Source: an uncultured Alphaproteobacteria bacterium (GTDB taxonomy: Bacteria > Pseudomonadota > Alphaproteobacteria > HIMB59). From it: 64,000 nt of DNA. Below, piece after piece: positions 50,433 through 60,026 of the stretch (position 1 is its first letter; each line of letters begins with the position of its first letter). The notes beneath the pieces were generated by a model. The model saw only the letters and a list, made by a program, of their open reading frames with translations. It was not told the DNA's origin and did no database searches. Location of the stretch: assembly GCA_902521795.1 (NCBI GenBank), contig CABYSX010000004.1, forward strand, positions 39,285 to 103,284. Direction: 5' to 3'. A program made the position numbers and the translations under genes.

Positions 50433-50989
50433 TCTTTCTCTAAAACACTATCCCAATATAAATAATCTCTCCAACTTGAATGAAGATAGTCTGAGGGAAA
50501 ATTTTTGCTCTTTAATCTTAGAGAATATTGAGAGGGTTCTTTTGGTTTTCTAAGCAAATTAAAACCTACTTGGCTTAAGCTCCTACTCCCTTTAGTCCAA
50601 TTACATTTAGAACATGCAGTGACAACATTTTCCCAATTTGTTAACCCTCCCTTTGAACGAGGTATCAAATGATCAAAAGTAAGCTCTCTGGTTGAAAATT
50701 TGTCATTGCAATATTGACAGGTAAAATCATCTCTTAAGAAAACATTGAATCTCGTAAAAGCAGGTTTGTGACTATGTGGTATATAATCTTTAAGAGCGAT
50801 AATACTTGGTAACTTTATTTCAAATGATGGAGATGACACTTTTTGATCATATTCTTCTACAATATTAACTCTTTCAAGAAAAACGGCTTTTACAGTATCT
50901 TTCCAGCTCCAAATAGATAAAGGAAAATAACTGAGAGGTCGGTAATCTGCATTTAAAACTAAAGAGGGACAATGATTCGAGCTAATCAT
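50429..50989 (-). CDS. HNH endonuclease family protein
   Basis: FTCQYCNDKFSTRELTFDHLIPRSKGGLTNWENVVTACSKCNWTKGSRSL. Confidence 0.92.
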   Translation of the reverse strand: MISSNHCPSLVLNADYRPLSYFPLSIWSWKDTVKAVFLERVNIVEEYDQKVSSPSFEIKLPSIIALKDYIPHSHKPAFTRFNVFLRDDFTCQYCNDKFSTRELTFDHLIPRSKGGLTNWENVVTACSKCNWTKGSRSLSQVGFNLLRKPKEPSQYSLRLKSKNFPSDYLHSSWRDYLYWDSVLEKD

Positions 50990-51034
50990 CTTTTTATACT
51001 AGCATATACAATTGAAGGATTGGTTAAAATTTTA

Positions 51035-51637
51035 TTAAATCCAATGCTTGTAAAATTTATTAATTTCATCAAGGGCGATTGGACTAATTGAATGAGCACA
51101 GTTATCATCTAGAATTATTTTACATGAGATTTTTTTTAAATCCAAAAACGAATTTGTCTCAACCGCTCGATTATATGGTACGACGTCATCCAACTTTCCA
51201 TGGAAAATTAAAAAACTCGATTTTACATCAGGTATTTTTAGATCGTTTAAGATTTCTTTAGGCAAGGAACCAGATAATGAGATAATACTATGAAAATTTA
51301 AATTTTTTTGTAAAGCATAATACGTTGCTAGCATAGAACCTTGAGAAAAACCAATTAAAGAAATTTGTGATGCATCGACTGAATGTTCAAGAATTATTTT
51401 CTCAATAATTGAGTCGAGATGAGAAAAAGCAGATTTTAACCCTATCTTTAGTTCTTCTATAGATCTCTCTTTTAAGGGAAACCACTGATAACCAAAATAA
51501 TTGAATTCACAGGGTTCTGGTGCATTAGGAGAAATAAACTCCGTAGTCTCTTTATTCAATAATATATAGTCTTTTAAAGATATTAGGTCATTTCCATTAG
51601 ACCCATAACCATGCAAAAATAATACAATTTTCTTCAT
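51035..51637 (-). CDS. Phospholipase/carboxylesterase, alpha/beta hydrolase
   Basis: VLFLHGYGSNGNDLI; LIGFSQGSMLATYYAL; FHGKLDDVVPY. Confidence 0.92.
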   Translation of the reverse strand: MKKIVLFLHGYGSNGNDLISLKDYILLNKETTEFISPNAPEPCEFNYFGYQWFPLKERSIEELKIGLKSAFSHLDSIIEKIILEHSVDASQISLIGFSQGSMLATYYALQKNLNFHSIISLSGSLPKEILNDLKIPDVKSSFLIFHGKLDDVVPYNRAVETNSFLDLKKISCKIILDDNCAHSISPIALDEINKFYKHWI

Positions 51638-51694
51638 ATTAATCTCTTAAATTTAATAATTAGACATTTATAGATAATTTGATAACTATTTACC

Positions 51695-51895
51695 ATGTTT
51701 TCATCAACAGTATTACCTTTTGTTTTAGTTGTATCCATGGTTTTAGCCTTACTCATGGTGATAGTAGGTGTAATAGCTATGGCCAAAAATGGAAATTTTA
51801 ATAAAAAACATAGTAACAAGCTTATGAGAATGAGAGTATTGTTTCAAGGTATAGCTGTTTTAGTATTCGCTGCGATAATATATTTATCAAGATAA
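51695..51895 (+). CDS. HIG1-domain small membrane protein
   Basis: Two TM helices with NKLMRMRVLFQGIAVLVFAAII. Confidence 0.82.
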   Translation: MFSSTVLPFVLVVSMVLALLMVIVGVIAMAKNGNFNKKHSNKLMRMRVLFQGIAVLVFAAIIYLSR

Positions 51896-51913
51896 TTAAA
51901 AATTACTAAAATC

Positions 51914-53302
51914 ATGAATAAGAAAAGTAAAATATTATCAACCACAATTAATAAGAATACCTCGACGTTAATGGATGATTTTAATAGTTCAGTTGATATT
52001 GATAAAAGATTAATTGAAGAGGATATTGCTGTAACCAGTGCGCATGTTAAAGCTCTAACAAAGCTGAAAATAATTTCAAAAAAAGAAGCTCTTACGATTC
52101 AAAAAGGTCTGATTTCAATATTGAATGATCATAAAAAAGTTAAATTAAAATTTTCAAAAAAAAACGAAGATATTCATATGAATGTGGAGTCTTTTCTTTA
52201 CGAAAAAATTGGCGAGGTAGCAAATAAGATACATACTGGAAGGTCTCGTAACGATCAAGTAGCGACTGATACTAGATTATGGACAATTAAAGCTTCTAAA
52301 AATTTAAAAGATGAAATTAAAAAATTGATGAAATCTTTATTATATCAAGCTCAAACAAATGAAAAAAACATAATTCCAGGATTTACACATTTGCAAGTAG
52401 CACAACCTATATCTTTAGCCCATCACTTAATTGCATATTTAGAGATGTTTAAAAGAGATTTAGATTATTTTGATTTTTGTATAGAAAAAACAGATGAAAA
52501 TGTTTTAGGTAGTGCTGCTCTAGCTGGCAGTAATTATAATTTGGATTTAAATCTTCTTAACAAAAATTTAAATTTTACAAAATCAAAAAATAATTCAATG
52601 GATGGTGTTAGTGATCGTGATTTTTGTTTGTATTTTCTTCATGCAAGTTCTTTGACAGCGACACATTTAAGTAAATTATCCTCTGAGCTGATTATCTGGT
52701 CTAGTAACTTTATGAAATTATTCAATATTAGCAATCAATACTCAACAGGGAGTTCAATTATGCCTCAAAAAAGAAATCCCGACTCATTGGAATTAATTAG
52801 AGCCAAAACAAATACAATTAGAATTAAATCTTTAGAGTTTTCTAATATTATATCAAATCTTCCCTTAACTTATTTTAAAGATTTTCAAGAGGATAAAAGA
52901 ATCATATTTGATTGTTATGATGAATTGCTAAGCTGTCTCAAAGTTATGCGAGATGTTATTAAGAAATCTAATTTTGAACAATCAGTTGGAAGAGACATTA
53001 ATAATAATTATTATGCTACTGCTACCGATTTGGCTGATTATCTTGTAATAGAAAAAAAAGTACCATTTAGAGACTCTTATAAAATAATCGCCGATATAGT
53101 AAACTATGCTCAGCAAAATAATAAAAACCTTTCAGAAATAAAGATTGACGAATATCAAAAATTTCAAAAAGTAATTGATAAAAATATTTATAAATACGTC
53201 GATGTAGATAAGAGTCTTTCAAGAAAAAAAACATCGATGAGCACTAATCCAAAAGAAGTGTCTAGAATGATTAAAAAATATTTAAAATTTCTAAACGTAT
53301 AA
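51914..53302 (+). CDS. argH: Argininosuccinate lyase
   Basis: HTGRSRNDQVATDTRLW; GFTHLQVAQPI; STGSSIMPQKRNPDSLELIR. Confidence 0.96.
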   Translation: MNKKSKILSTTINKNTSTLMDDFNSSVDIDKRLIEEDIAVTSAHVKALTKLKIISKKEALTIQKGLISILNDHKKVKLKFSKKNEDIHMNVESFLYEKIGEVANKIHTGRSRNDQVATDTRLWTIKASKNLKDEIKKLMKSLLYQAQTNEKNIIPGFTHLQVAQPISLAHHLIAYLEMFKRDLDYFDFCIEKTDENVLGSAALAGSNYNLDLNLLNKNLNFTKSKNNSMDGVSDRDFCLYFLHASSLTATHLSKLSSELIIWSSNFMKLFNISNQYSTGSSIMPQKRNPDSLELIRAKTNTIRIKSLEFSNIISNLPLTYFKDFQEDKRIIFDCYDELLSCLKVMRDVIKKSNFEQSVGRDINNNYYATATDLADYLVIEKKVPFRDSYKIIADIVNYAQQNNKNLSEIKIDEYQKFQKVIDKNIYKYVDVDKSLSRKKTSMSTNPKEVSRMIKKYLKFLNV

Positions 53303-53451
53303 TGATTAAGTTTTTATCAATAATTCTTTTTTCTTTATTTATTAATAGCTGTGGTAATCAAAAACCTAATAAATTACCAGAAGGTGTTGTAGATAAGTCA
53401 CAGTATCCATTTCCACCTAGTGAGGAATATGAGTACCCTGAGAGCGAATGA
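53302..53451 (+). CDS. Small lipoprotein (49 aa) between argH and lysA, LptM-like
   Basis: My translation: MIKFLSIILFSLFINSCGNQKPNKLPEGVVDKSQYPFPPSEEYEYPESE*; lipobox INSC-G; overlaps argH stop by 1 nt and lysA start by 4 nt; absent from ORF track. Confidence 0.8.
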   Translation: MIKFLSIILFSLFINSCGNQKPNKLPEGVVDKSQYPFPPSEEYEYPESE

Positions 53452-54638
53452 TGATAGATAAAATTTTAAAAGAGTGCTCTAGTCCTTTTTACCTTTATGA
53501 TGAAGAAAAAATTAAAGATAAAATAAGTTTCCTAAACAATTTAGACTTACAATTCCAAAGAAAGTTTAATTTCGCAGTAAAAGCTAATCCAAACCTTGCA
53601 ATTTTAAACCTAATTCACCGAAGTGGTTTCGGTGCAGAAGTCGTATCTGCAGGAGAACTTTTTAAATCATTGAAAGCTGGCTTCGAACCATCAGATATCA
53701 TATTTGATGGACCGGGAAAGACTGAATTTGATTTAAAATACGCTATTACTCAAAAAATTAATTCAATCAATGTTGAAAATATTGAGGAGATTAAATTCAT
53801 AAACGATTACTCTTTAACTAAAGGATTAAGAACAGATATAGGTATTAGAATAAACCCTAATATAGATGGATCTACATTGGATAAAATAACCACTGGCTTA
53901 TCTGGTGGCAAATTTGGTATTTCAATTGATCAAATTGACTTTGATGCAATTTCAAATTTTAAGGGAATAAATTTAAAAACGCTTTCTGTGCATATTGGAA
54001 GTCAAATTACTGATTATCAAAAGTTACTGGGTTCATATGAAAATTTAATAAGAATTGCAGATGAGCAAAATCTTAAGCACAATATAAGTATTGATACATT
54101 AGATTTTGGAGGGGGGTTTGCCGTTCTTGATCACTCTGATAAAAAAATAAACTTTGAAAGTTGGAAAGATAGTTGTAATAAAATACTTGAAGGCAAAAAT
54201 TTTAATATTATTTTTGAACCCGGTCGATTTATAGTTGCAGATAGCTGTGAACTTATAAGTAAAGTTTTATATATAAAAGAAAGTGGTAAAAAAAAAATTG
54301 CCATTGTTGATTGCTCTTTTTCTGAATATATTCGCCCAGCTTTGTATGATATCAATCCGCCAATAAGAGTTGCAAATAGTTCAAAAAAAACTGTTATCTA
54401 TGATATTGCTGGTGGAATTTGTGAGTCTACAGATTATTTTGTGAAAGATATTGAATTACCAGAGATCAAAGCTGGAGATAACATAATATTTATGAATGTG
54501 GGTGCCTATGGATCCTCCATGTCATCAACTTATAATAGTCGTCCTCGACCTCTCGAAGTATTATATAACAAAGATGAATATCGAGTGATACGATCTCGAG
54601 ATACCTTAGAGGACTTATGTAAAAATGAGATCATGTAA
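53448..54638 (+). CDS. lysA: Diaminopimelate decarboxylase
   Basis: FAVKANPNLAILNL; GFGAEVVSAGEL; SVHIGSQITD; DFGGGFAV; EPGRFIVADSCEL; GAYGSSMSSTYNSRPRP. Confidence 0.97.
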   Translation: MMIDKILKECSSPFYLYDEEKIKDKISFLNNLDLQFQRKFNFAVKANPNLAILNLIHRSGFGAEVVSAGELFKSLKAGFEPSDIIFDGPGKTEFDLKYAITQKINSINVENIEEIKFINDYSLTKGLRTDIGIRINPNIDGSTLDKITTGLSGGKFGISIDQIDFDAISNFKGINLKTLSVHIGSQITDYQKLLGSYENLIRIADEQNLKHNISIDTLDFGGGFAVLDHSDKKINFESWKDSCNKILEGKNFNIIFEPGRFIVADSCELISKVLYIKESGKKKIAIVDCSFSEYIRPALYDINPPIRVANSSKKTVIYDIAGGICESTDYFVKDIELPEIKAGDNIIFMNVGAYGSSMSSTYNSRPRPLEVLYNKDEYRVIRSRDTLEDLCKNEIM

Positions 54639-55204
54639 TGATAACTCTCCTAAAGCGTTTAAATATTATAATCGCTCTAATTTTATTATTTTTAGCTCTT
54701 GGTATAATCAAATTTAAAAATAATTTATCTTACGAGCAGGTAAATAATTTTAATGTTGATGCAATCGTTGTTTTAACTGGTGGTAAAGGTGAGAGAATAA
54801 TCGAAGGGTATAACCAAATTGAAAAATCTAATCAAAATAAGTTATTTATTTCTGGAGTTGATAATACCTTTAATACAGAAGTGGTATTAGTTAATATTCT
54901 TAATTTTGATCAGAGTACTGTTGAATGTTGTATTGAAGTTGGTTATTTATCAAAAAATACATATGAAAATGCCTTGGAAACAAGATACTGGGCCTTAGAA
55001 AAAAAAATAAATTCGATTTTATTAATCACTTCAGACTTACATATGCAACGTGCTGAATTTTTATTTAATCAGTTATCAGGTTTAAAAATTATACCTTTTG
55101 CAGTTAGTAATACAGAGTCTGTTATCCCATTTGAAAAGTTAGTAGAGGAGTATATTAAATTGATTGTCTCAAAATTAGTTTTTATAAAAAAATATGAAAT
55201 TTAG
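54638..55204 (+). CDS. YdcF/SanA-like DUF218 protein
   Basis: DAIVVLTGGKGERIIEG; KLFISGVD; ENALETRYWALEKKINSILLITSDLHMQRAEF. Confidence 0.88.
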   Translation: MITLLKRLNIIIALILLFLALGIIKFKNNLSYEQVNNFNVDAIVVLTGGKGERIIEGYNQIEKSNQNKLFISGVDNTFNTEVVLVNILNFDQSTVECCIEVGYLSKNTYENALETRYWALEKKINSILLITSDLHMQRAEFLFNQLSGLKIIPFAVSNTESVIPFEKLVEEYIKLIVSKLVFIKKYEI

Positions 55205-55865
55205 TTTTTTATTAATATTTTATTTGACCTCAGCAGTTGTATTAATAATTTCTCTAATTGGTCTTCCTTTTAAATATTTTAAGTTTAGATTTTTTGTACT
55301 CTTATTTACAAGGAGCATGACTGCAGTTTTAAGATTATTCAAAATAAATATAGAAGTTGTTAATGCTGAATTTGCAAACAAAAAAGGATGCCTATATGCA
55401 AGTAAACATCAGTCAGTATTTGAAACAATATACTTTAATGAACTTTTTTATAATCCTGCGTATATTTTAAAAAAAGAATTATTGAATATTCCTTTGTTTG
55501 GAACATATCTAAAAAAATTAGGAATGATAGCTATTGATAGAGCACAGGGAATACAAAGTCTTCGTCATGTAAATCAGCAGACAGCTGAGTATTTAGATCA
55601 TAGGCCTGTAATAATTTTTCCTGAAGGAACAAGAACAACCTTTAAAGATCAACCAGATCTGAAGCCTGGCATTTACTCTATGTATAAATCATTAAACAAA
55701 CCAGTAATTCCTATATCTTTAAATTCTGGCAAATATTGGCCTAAAAGTAATAAGGTTAACAAAGGTACAATAAAGGTAGAGTTTAAAGAAGCTATACCTC
55801 CAGGATTGAGTAAGCAGGATTTTTTAAAAAAGCTTAAATTTGAAATTAACAGCCTTAATCATTAG
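55194..55865 (+). CDS. plsC: 1-acyl-sn-glycerol-3-phosphate acyltransferase
   Basis: ASKHQSVFETIYF (variant HX4D region); IFPEGTRTTF; KPVIPISLNSGKYW. Confidence 0.87.
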   Translation: MKFSFLLIFYLTSAVVLIISLIGLPFKYFKFRFFVLLFTRSMTAVLRLFKINIEVVNAEFANKKGCLYASKHQSVFETIYFNELFYNPAYILKKELLNIPLFGTYLKKLGMIAIDRAQGIQSLRHVNQQTAEYLDHRPVIIFPEGTRTTFKDQPDLKPGIYSMYKSLNKPVIPISLNSGKYWPKSNKVNKGTIKVEFKEAIPPGLSKQDFLKKLKFEINSLNH

Positions 55866-56766
55866 GAATAAATTTTCCCGCCTGTCTTGCCTTAACGATT
55901 TTATCTCTGACATTTTTAGTCTTTTTTAATTTAGATAATAAATTATTAGAATTGCTTTTATTTAAGTTTCTAGAAAATTCTTTTAACTCACTTATAAAGT
56001 TACTAGTTAATTTTTGAATTTGAGAACTATTAGCTAAAAATATATCTCTCCACATCTCTGGATCGCTACCTGCAACTCTGGTAAAATCTCTAAATCCTCC
56101 AGCAGAAAATTTAACCAATTTTGAATTAAGTGAAGTTTCCTTTTTCATAGCAGTCAAAACCAATGAATAGGAGATTAAATGTGGCAAATGTGAAGTTAAA
56201 CTAAGTACTTTGTCATGTTCTTTAGCAGACATTATTTCAGTTTTCATATTTAGCGATCTCCAAAACTTTATAACTTTATTAATATGTATTTTTGAAGATT
56301 TATTTATTGGGCAAATAATATTGTATCTATTAGTAAATAATCCATCAAAACCATTTTCTAAACCAGCTTTTTCTATACCCGCTATTGGGTGTGATGGAAT
56401 AAAATTAAACTGATATTTTTTTTGTATGTATATTTTTTCAATATTTACCTTTGTTGATCCTACATCAGTAACAATAGTCTGCTGAAGATCAATATCATTA
56501 AGTTTTTTGAAAATTGATTGATATTGAAGCATTGGAGTACAAATAATAATAAAATCAATATTTTGATCTTTAATCTCATTGAGTGATTTCAAAACTTTTA
56601 CTCTTTTTAATTTTGATTTATTAATTCTAATTTTAAGGTTTGGTGATTTATCAAAAGCAAAAATTTTTATACTTTTATTTTTTTTAAGTACAGTTCTTGC
56701 TATTGAAGATCCAATCATCCCAAAACCAATAATAAGAATATTTTTAAACATTAAATTTATTTGCAA
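55855..56766 (-). CDS. tyrA: Prephenate/cyclohexadienyl dehydrogenase
   Basis: ILIIGFGMIGSSIARTV; VTDVGSTKVNI; PSHPIAGIEKAGLENGFDGLF; LTSHLPHLISYSLV. Confidence 0.92.
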   Translation of the reverse strand: MQINLMFKNILIIGFGMIGSSIARTVLKKNKSIKIFAFDKSPNLKIRINKSKLKRVKVLKSLNEIKDQNIDFIIICTPMLQYQSIFKKLNDIDLQQTIVTDVGSTKVNIEKIYIQKKYQFNFIPSHPIAGIEKAGLENGFDGLFTNRYNIICPINKSSKIHINKVIKFWRSLNMKTEIMSAKEHDKVLSLTSHLPHLISYSLVLTAMKKETSLNSKLVKFSAGGFRDFTRVAGSDPEMWRDIFLANSSQIQKLTSNFISELKEFSRNLNKSNSNNLLSKLKKTKNVRDKIVKARQAGKFIPND

Positions 56767-57799
56767 TTAAAATAGCTTTTTTCATATCAGTTTTAGTTCC
56801 TATGGTCATTCTTACAAAGTTATTTAAACCGTATGAGGATAAAGATCTCACTGTAATTTTATTTAAGTGTAAAAAGTCCACAAATTGTTGAGTTATTATT
56901 GAATTTTTAAACTTTAAAAGAATAAAATTAGCCTTTGTGTCGATTATTTCAAAAGATTTATTATTTAACTGCTTACAGGTTAAAGTTTTGTTAACCGAAT
57001 TATTCTTAATTGACTCATTAATCCACTTTTTATTTTTTAAAGATTCTTGAGCAGCTATACAAGAAAGTCTTGATACATTAAATGGCTTTTTGTATTGATA
57101 TAATTGAGAGATAATTTTTGAGTTAGCGTAACCCCAACCTATTCTTAAGCCTCCAAGAGCAAAAATTTTAGAAAAAGATCTTGTTATTATTAAATTTGAG
57201 TAATTTTTAACTAATTTCATCCCATCATCATATTTATGATCTTTAATGTATTCACAATATGCAGCATCCAATACTACTAAAGTTGTTTTCTTGATTTTAT
57301 TTAAAAATTTAATTAATTCATTTTTGTAGAAAATAGAACCCGTAGGGTTATTTGGGTTAGCTAAAAAAATAATTTTCGTTTTTTTAGTTATTATTTTGTT
57401 AAGACTTTCTAATTTGAACTGAAATTCTTTATCATCAAATGTTTTAACTTTGCATTTAAAATTCTTTGCATAAATTGAATACATAGCAAAAGCATACTTA
57501 GTAAAGATAACCTCATCATTTGGTCTGGAAAAAGCTGCATATATCATTTGCAGTACTTCATCTGAACCAGCACCTAAAATAATTTGTTTGCTATTTATCT
57601 TGTAAGATTTAGCAATTTGATTTCTTAAGCTTTCCCCGTCGAGTTCTGGATAAATATTAGAAAATTTAATATTTTGTTTTATTAATGATTTAACAGACTT
57701 TGCTGGACCATAATTGTTTTCGTTTGATGAAAGCCTTACATAGCCTTTAAACACCTCAGCTCCACCTTTATATGCATTTTTTGGTTGGTTGTTTTTCAT
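56744..57799 (-). CDS. hisC: Histidinol-phosphate aminotransferase
   Basis: LSSNENNYGPA; LANPNNPTGSIF; LDAAYCEYI; ITRSFSKIFALGGLRIGWGYA. Confidence 0.95.
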   Translation of the reverse strand: MKNNQPKNAYKGGAEVFKGYVRLSSNENNYGPAKSVKSLIKQNIKFSNIYPELDGESLRNQIAKSYKINSKQIILGAGSDEVLQMIYAAFSRPNDEVIFTKYAFAMYSIYAKNFKCKVKTFDDKEFQFKLESLNKIITKKTKIIFLANPNNPTGSIFYKNELIKFLNKIKKTTLVVLDAAYCEYIKDHKYDDGMKLVKNYSNLIITRSFSKIFALGGLRIGWGYANSKIISQLYQYKKPFNVSRLSCIAAQESLKNKKWINESIKNNSVNKTLTCKQLNNKSFEIIDTKANFILLKFKNSIITQQFVDFLHLNKITVRSLSSYGLNNFVRMTIGTKTDMKKAILIANKFNV

Positions 57800-57879
57800 T
57801 ATTTTTTGTTAATAAATAAACTATATAAAGAAAATATCATCATTTTATATTGAAAATTATTTAGAAAAGCCTTAAATTC

Positions 57880-57930
57880 CACTTTCACCGATTTGATAGC
57901 AGCTTGCGGGTGTAAAACAGCTAAAGCGTA
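57880..57930 (+). ncRNA. SAM-II (SAM_alpha) riboswitch candidate upstream of metX
   Basis: TTTCACCGATTTGATAGCAGCTTGCGGGTGTAAAACAGCTAAAGC carries the remembered SAM-II signature (GATTTGA, GCTTGC, GCTAAAGC) with CACC/GGTG P1 pairing, about 33 nt before the metX ATG. Confidence 0.85.
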
Positions 57931-57962
57931 TCACCGTAGTTATCAGTCGAACATGGTTGAAA

Positions 57963-59084
57963 ATGAGAGAAATAACTGCAAATACTGATTATCCAGGATA
58001 CTTACTAAAGTGCAATGAAGAGCTATTACTAGACTCTGGAAAAAAAATTAGAGACTTTCAAATCGCATACCAAACATACGGGAACCTTAACAACCAAAAA
58101 GATAATGCAATTTTGGTTTGTCATGCATTAACTGGTGACCAATTTCCAGCAGAAGAAAATCCTATTACTAAAAAGAAAGGTTGGTGGGAATTAATGATTG
58201 GTCCTAATAAACCTATAGACACAAATAAATATTTTGTTATCTGCACAAATGTTCTTGGTGGATGTGTAGGGACGACAGGTCCCAATGACATAAATCCTGA
58301 AACTTCAAAGATATATGGCTTAGATTTTCCAACCATAACTATTCGAGACATGGTGAAGGCACAAAAAATTCTTATTGACGAACTTGGAATATCTAAATTA
58401 CTTTCTGTAGCTGGTGGATCAATGGGTGCGATGCAAGTACTTCAGTGGGCTGCTACTTATCCTGAGAGTGTAAGGTCGATAATGAGCATTGCAGGTTCCT
58501 TAAAACACTCTGCTCAAAATATAGCTTTTGATGAAGCTGGCAGACAATCAATTATGTTAGATCCGAATTGGCAAAATGGAAGATATTTAGAGGGTAATGA
58601 AAAACCTGAAAATGGTCTTTCTGTTGCCAGAATGATTGCTCATATTACCTATTTATCTGAAAAAGCTTTTCAAAATAAATTTGGTAGAAACTTACAGGAA
58701 AAAAATGATTTATCTTTTGGCTTTGGAATAGACTTTCAGGTTGAAAGTTATCTTCGTTACCAAGGTAGGTCTTTTGTAGATCGATTTGATGCCAACAGCT
58801 ACTTGTATATGACAAGAGCTATGGATTATTTTGATGTAAAAAATGAAATAATTGAAAATAAAAAAACTATTATTAATAATTCAATTAGATTTCTAGTTTT
58901 ATCATTTACAAGTGATTGGTTATTTCCAACAAAAGAATCAAGAGAAATCGTATCTCTATTAAATTCAATTGGATCTAACGTGAGTTTTGCTGAGGTTGTC
59001 TCTGATAGAGGCCATGATAGCTTTTTACTTGATGAACCTCAATTTTTCAAAGTTGCACAGGGTTTTTTAAAGGGAATAAAATGA
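57963..59084 (+). CDS. metX: Homoserine O-acetyltransferase
   Basis: YQTYGNLNNQKDNAILVCHALTGDQF; GGCVGTTGPNDINPE; SVAGGSMGAMQVLQWA; RGHDSFLLD. Confidence 0.95.
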   Translation: MREITANTDYPGYLLKCNEELLLDSGKKIRDFQIAYQTYGNLNNQKDNAILVCHALTGDQFPAEENPITKKKGWWELMIGPNKPIDTNKYFVICTNVLGGCVGTTGPNDINPETSKIYGLDFPTITIRDMVKAQKILIDELGISKLLSVAGGSMGAMQVLQWAATYPESVRSIMSIAGSLKHSAQNIAFDEAGRQSIMLDPNWQNGRYLEGNEKPENGLSVARMIAHITYLSEKAFQNKFGRNLQEKNDLSFGFGIDFQVESYLRYQGRSFVDRFDANSYLYMTRAMDYFDVKNEIIENKKTIINNSIRFLVLSFTSDWLFPTKESREIVSLLNSIGSNVSFAEVVSDRGHDSFLLDEPQFFKVAQGFLKGIK

Positions 59085-59674
59085 GAAAAGACTACGAAAT
59101 TATTTTAAAATTAATTCCTGAAAGCTCTAAAGTACTAGATATTGGTTGCTCTGATGGAGAATTAATTTCTTATCTTGAAAATAAAGGTGTTAGCGCTCAA
59201 GGAGTTGAATTGAATCAGGAAAAAGTCATCAAATGTTTAGAAAAAGGACTAGATGTTATTCATGGAGATATAAATTTAATAGTTGAAGACTTTCCATTTA
59301 ATCAGTTCGATTACTGTCTTTTAACTCAAACAATCCAGGCAGTTCAAAAACCAGACCAGTTATTGAATACTCTTAAAAAGGTAAGTAAGAATATTATTGT
59401 TAGCTTCAATAATTCTGCACGGTTAAGCAAAATTTCAAATTTTTTATTATCGGGAAGTTTTGACTCTCTTCTTAAGAAAGCAGATAGTGATCATTGGTAT
59501 AATACTGATTACATTCACCCGTGTAGTATTAAAGATTTTAAGAAGTTAGCAGAAAATTTAGACCTTAAAATAATTTCAACCTTTGATGTTATTAATCAAA
59601 GAAAATTTGAGAATGGCAAAATACCTTCAAACCTGTTTTGTAAGGAAGTCTTGTTCCATATTACTGATGAATAG
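59081..59674 (+). CDS. metW: Methionine biosynthesis protein MetW
   Basis: MRKDYEIILKLIPESSKVLDIGCSDGELISYLE; YCLLTQTIQAVQKPDQLL; HPCSIKDF; follows metX. Confidence 0.94.
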   Translation: MRKDYEIILKLIPESSKVLDIGCSDGELISYLENKGVSAQGVELNQEKVIKCLEKGLDVIHGDINLIVEDFPFNQFDYCLLTQTIQAVQKPDQLLNTLKKVSKNIIVSFNNSARLSKISNFLLSGSFDSLLKKADSDHWYNTDYIHPCSIKDFKKLAENLDLKIISTFDVINQRKFENGKIPSNLFCKEVLFHITDE

Positions 59675-60026
59675 TAACAGAAATATAATTTTTGTTTATA
59701 ACGCCAAAGGTGGGAAGTGGAATTATATTCTCGATACAGTTCATAAATATGCTTCTCCAAGTACTTATGAGTGTAATTTGTGTAAAATTACTCATGATTT
59801 AAAAATGAAAGAAGCTTGGAAAAAATTTATTGAAAGTTCTCCACATAATTTTAAATTTTTACATTCAGAAGAATTAGAAGAATATAATCTGTTAAATTAT
59901 AAAAATGACTTACCTATTTGTGTTGAAGAAAATAGTGGTGAGTACAAAATGTTAATCAATAAAGATCAAATGAATAAGTATAAAGATGAATTTGATTTAA
60001 TTAATGTTTTAGAAGAAATATTATAA
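59667..60026 (+). CDS. Conserved hypothetical protein
   Basis: IIFVYNAKGGKWNYILDTVHKYASPSTYECNLCKITHDLKMKEAWKKFIES; start at internal Met overlapping metW end. Confidence 0.65.
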   Translation: MNSNRNIIFVYNAKGGKWNYILDTVHKYASPSTYECNLCKITHDLKMKEAWKKFIESSPHNFKFLHSEELEEYNLLNYKNDLPICVEENSGEYKMLINKDQMNKYKDEFDLINVLEEIL

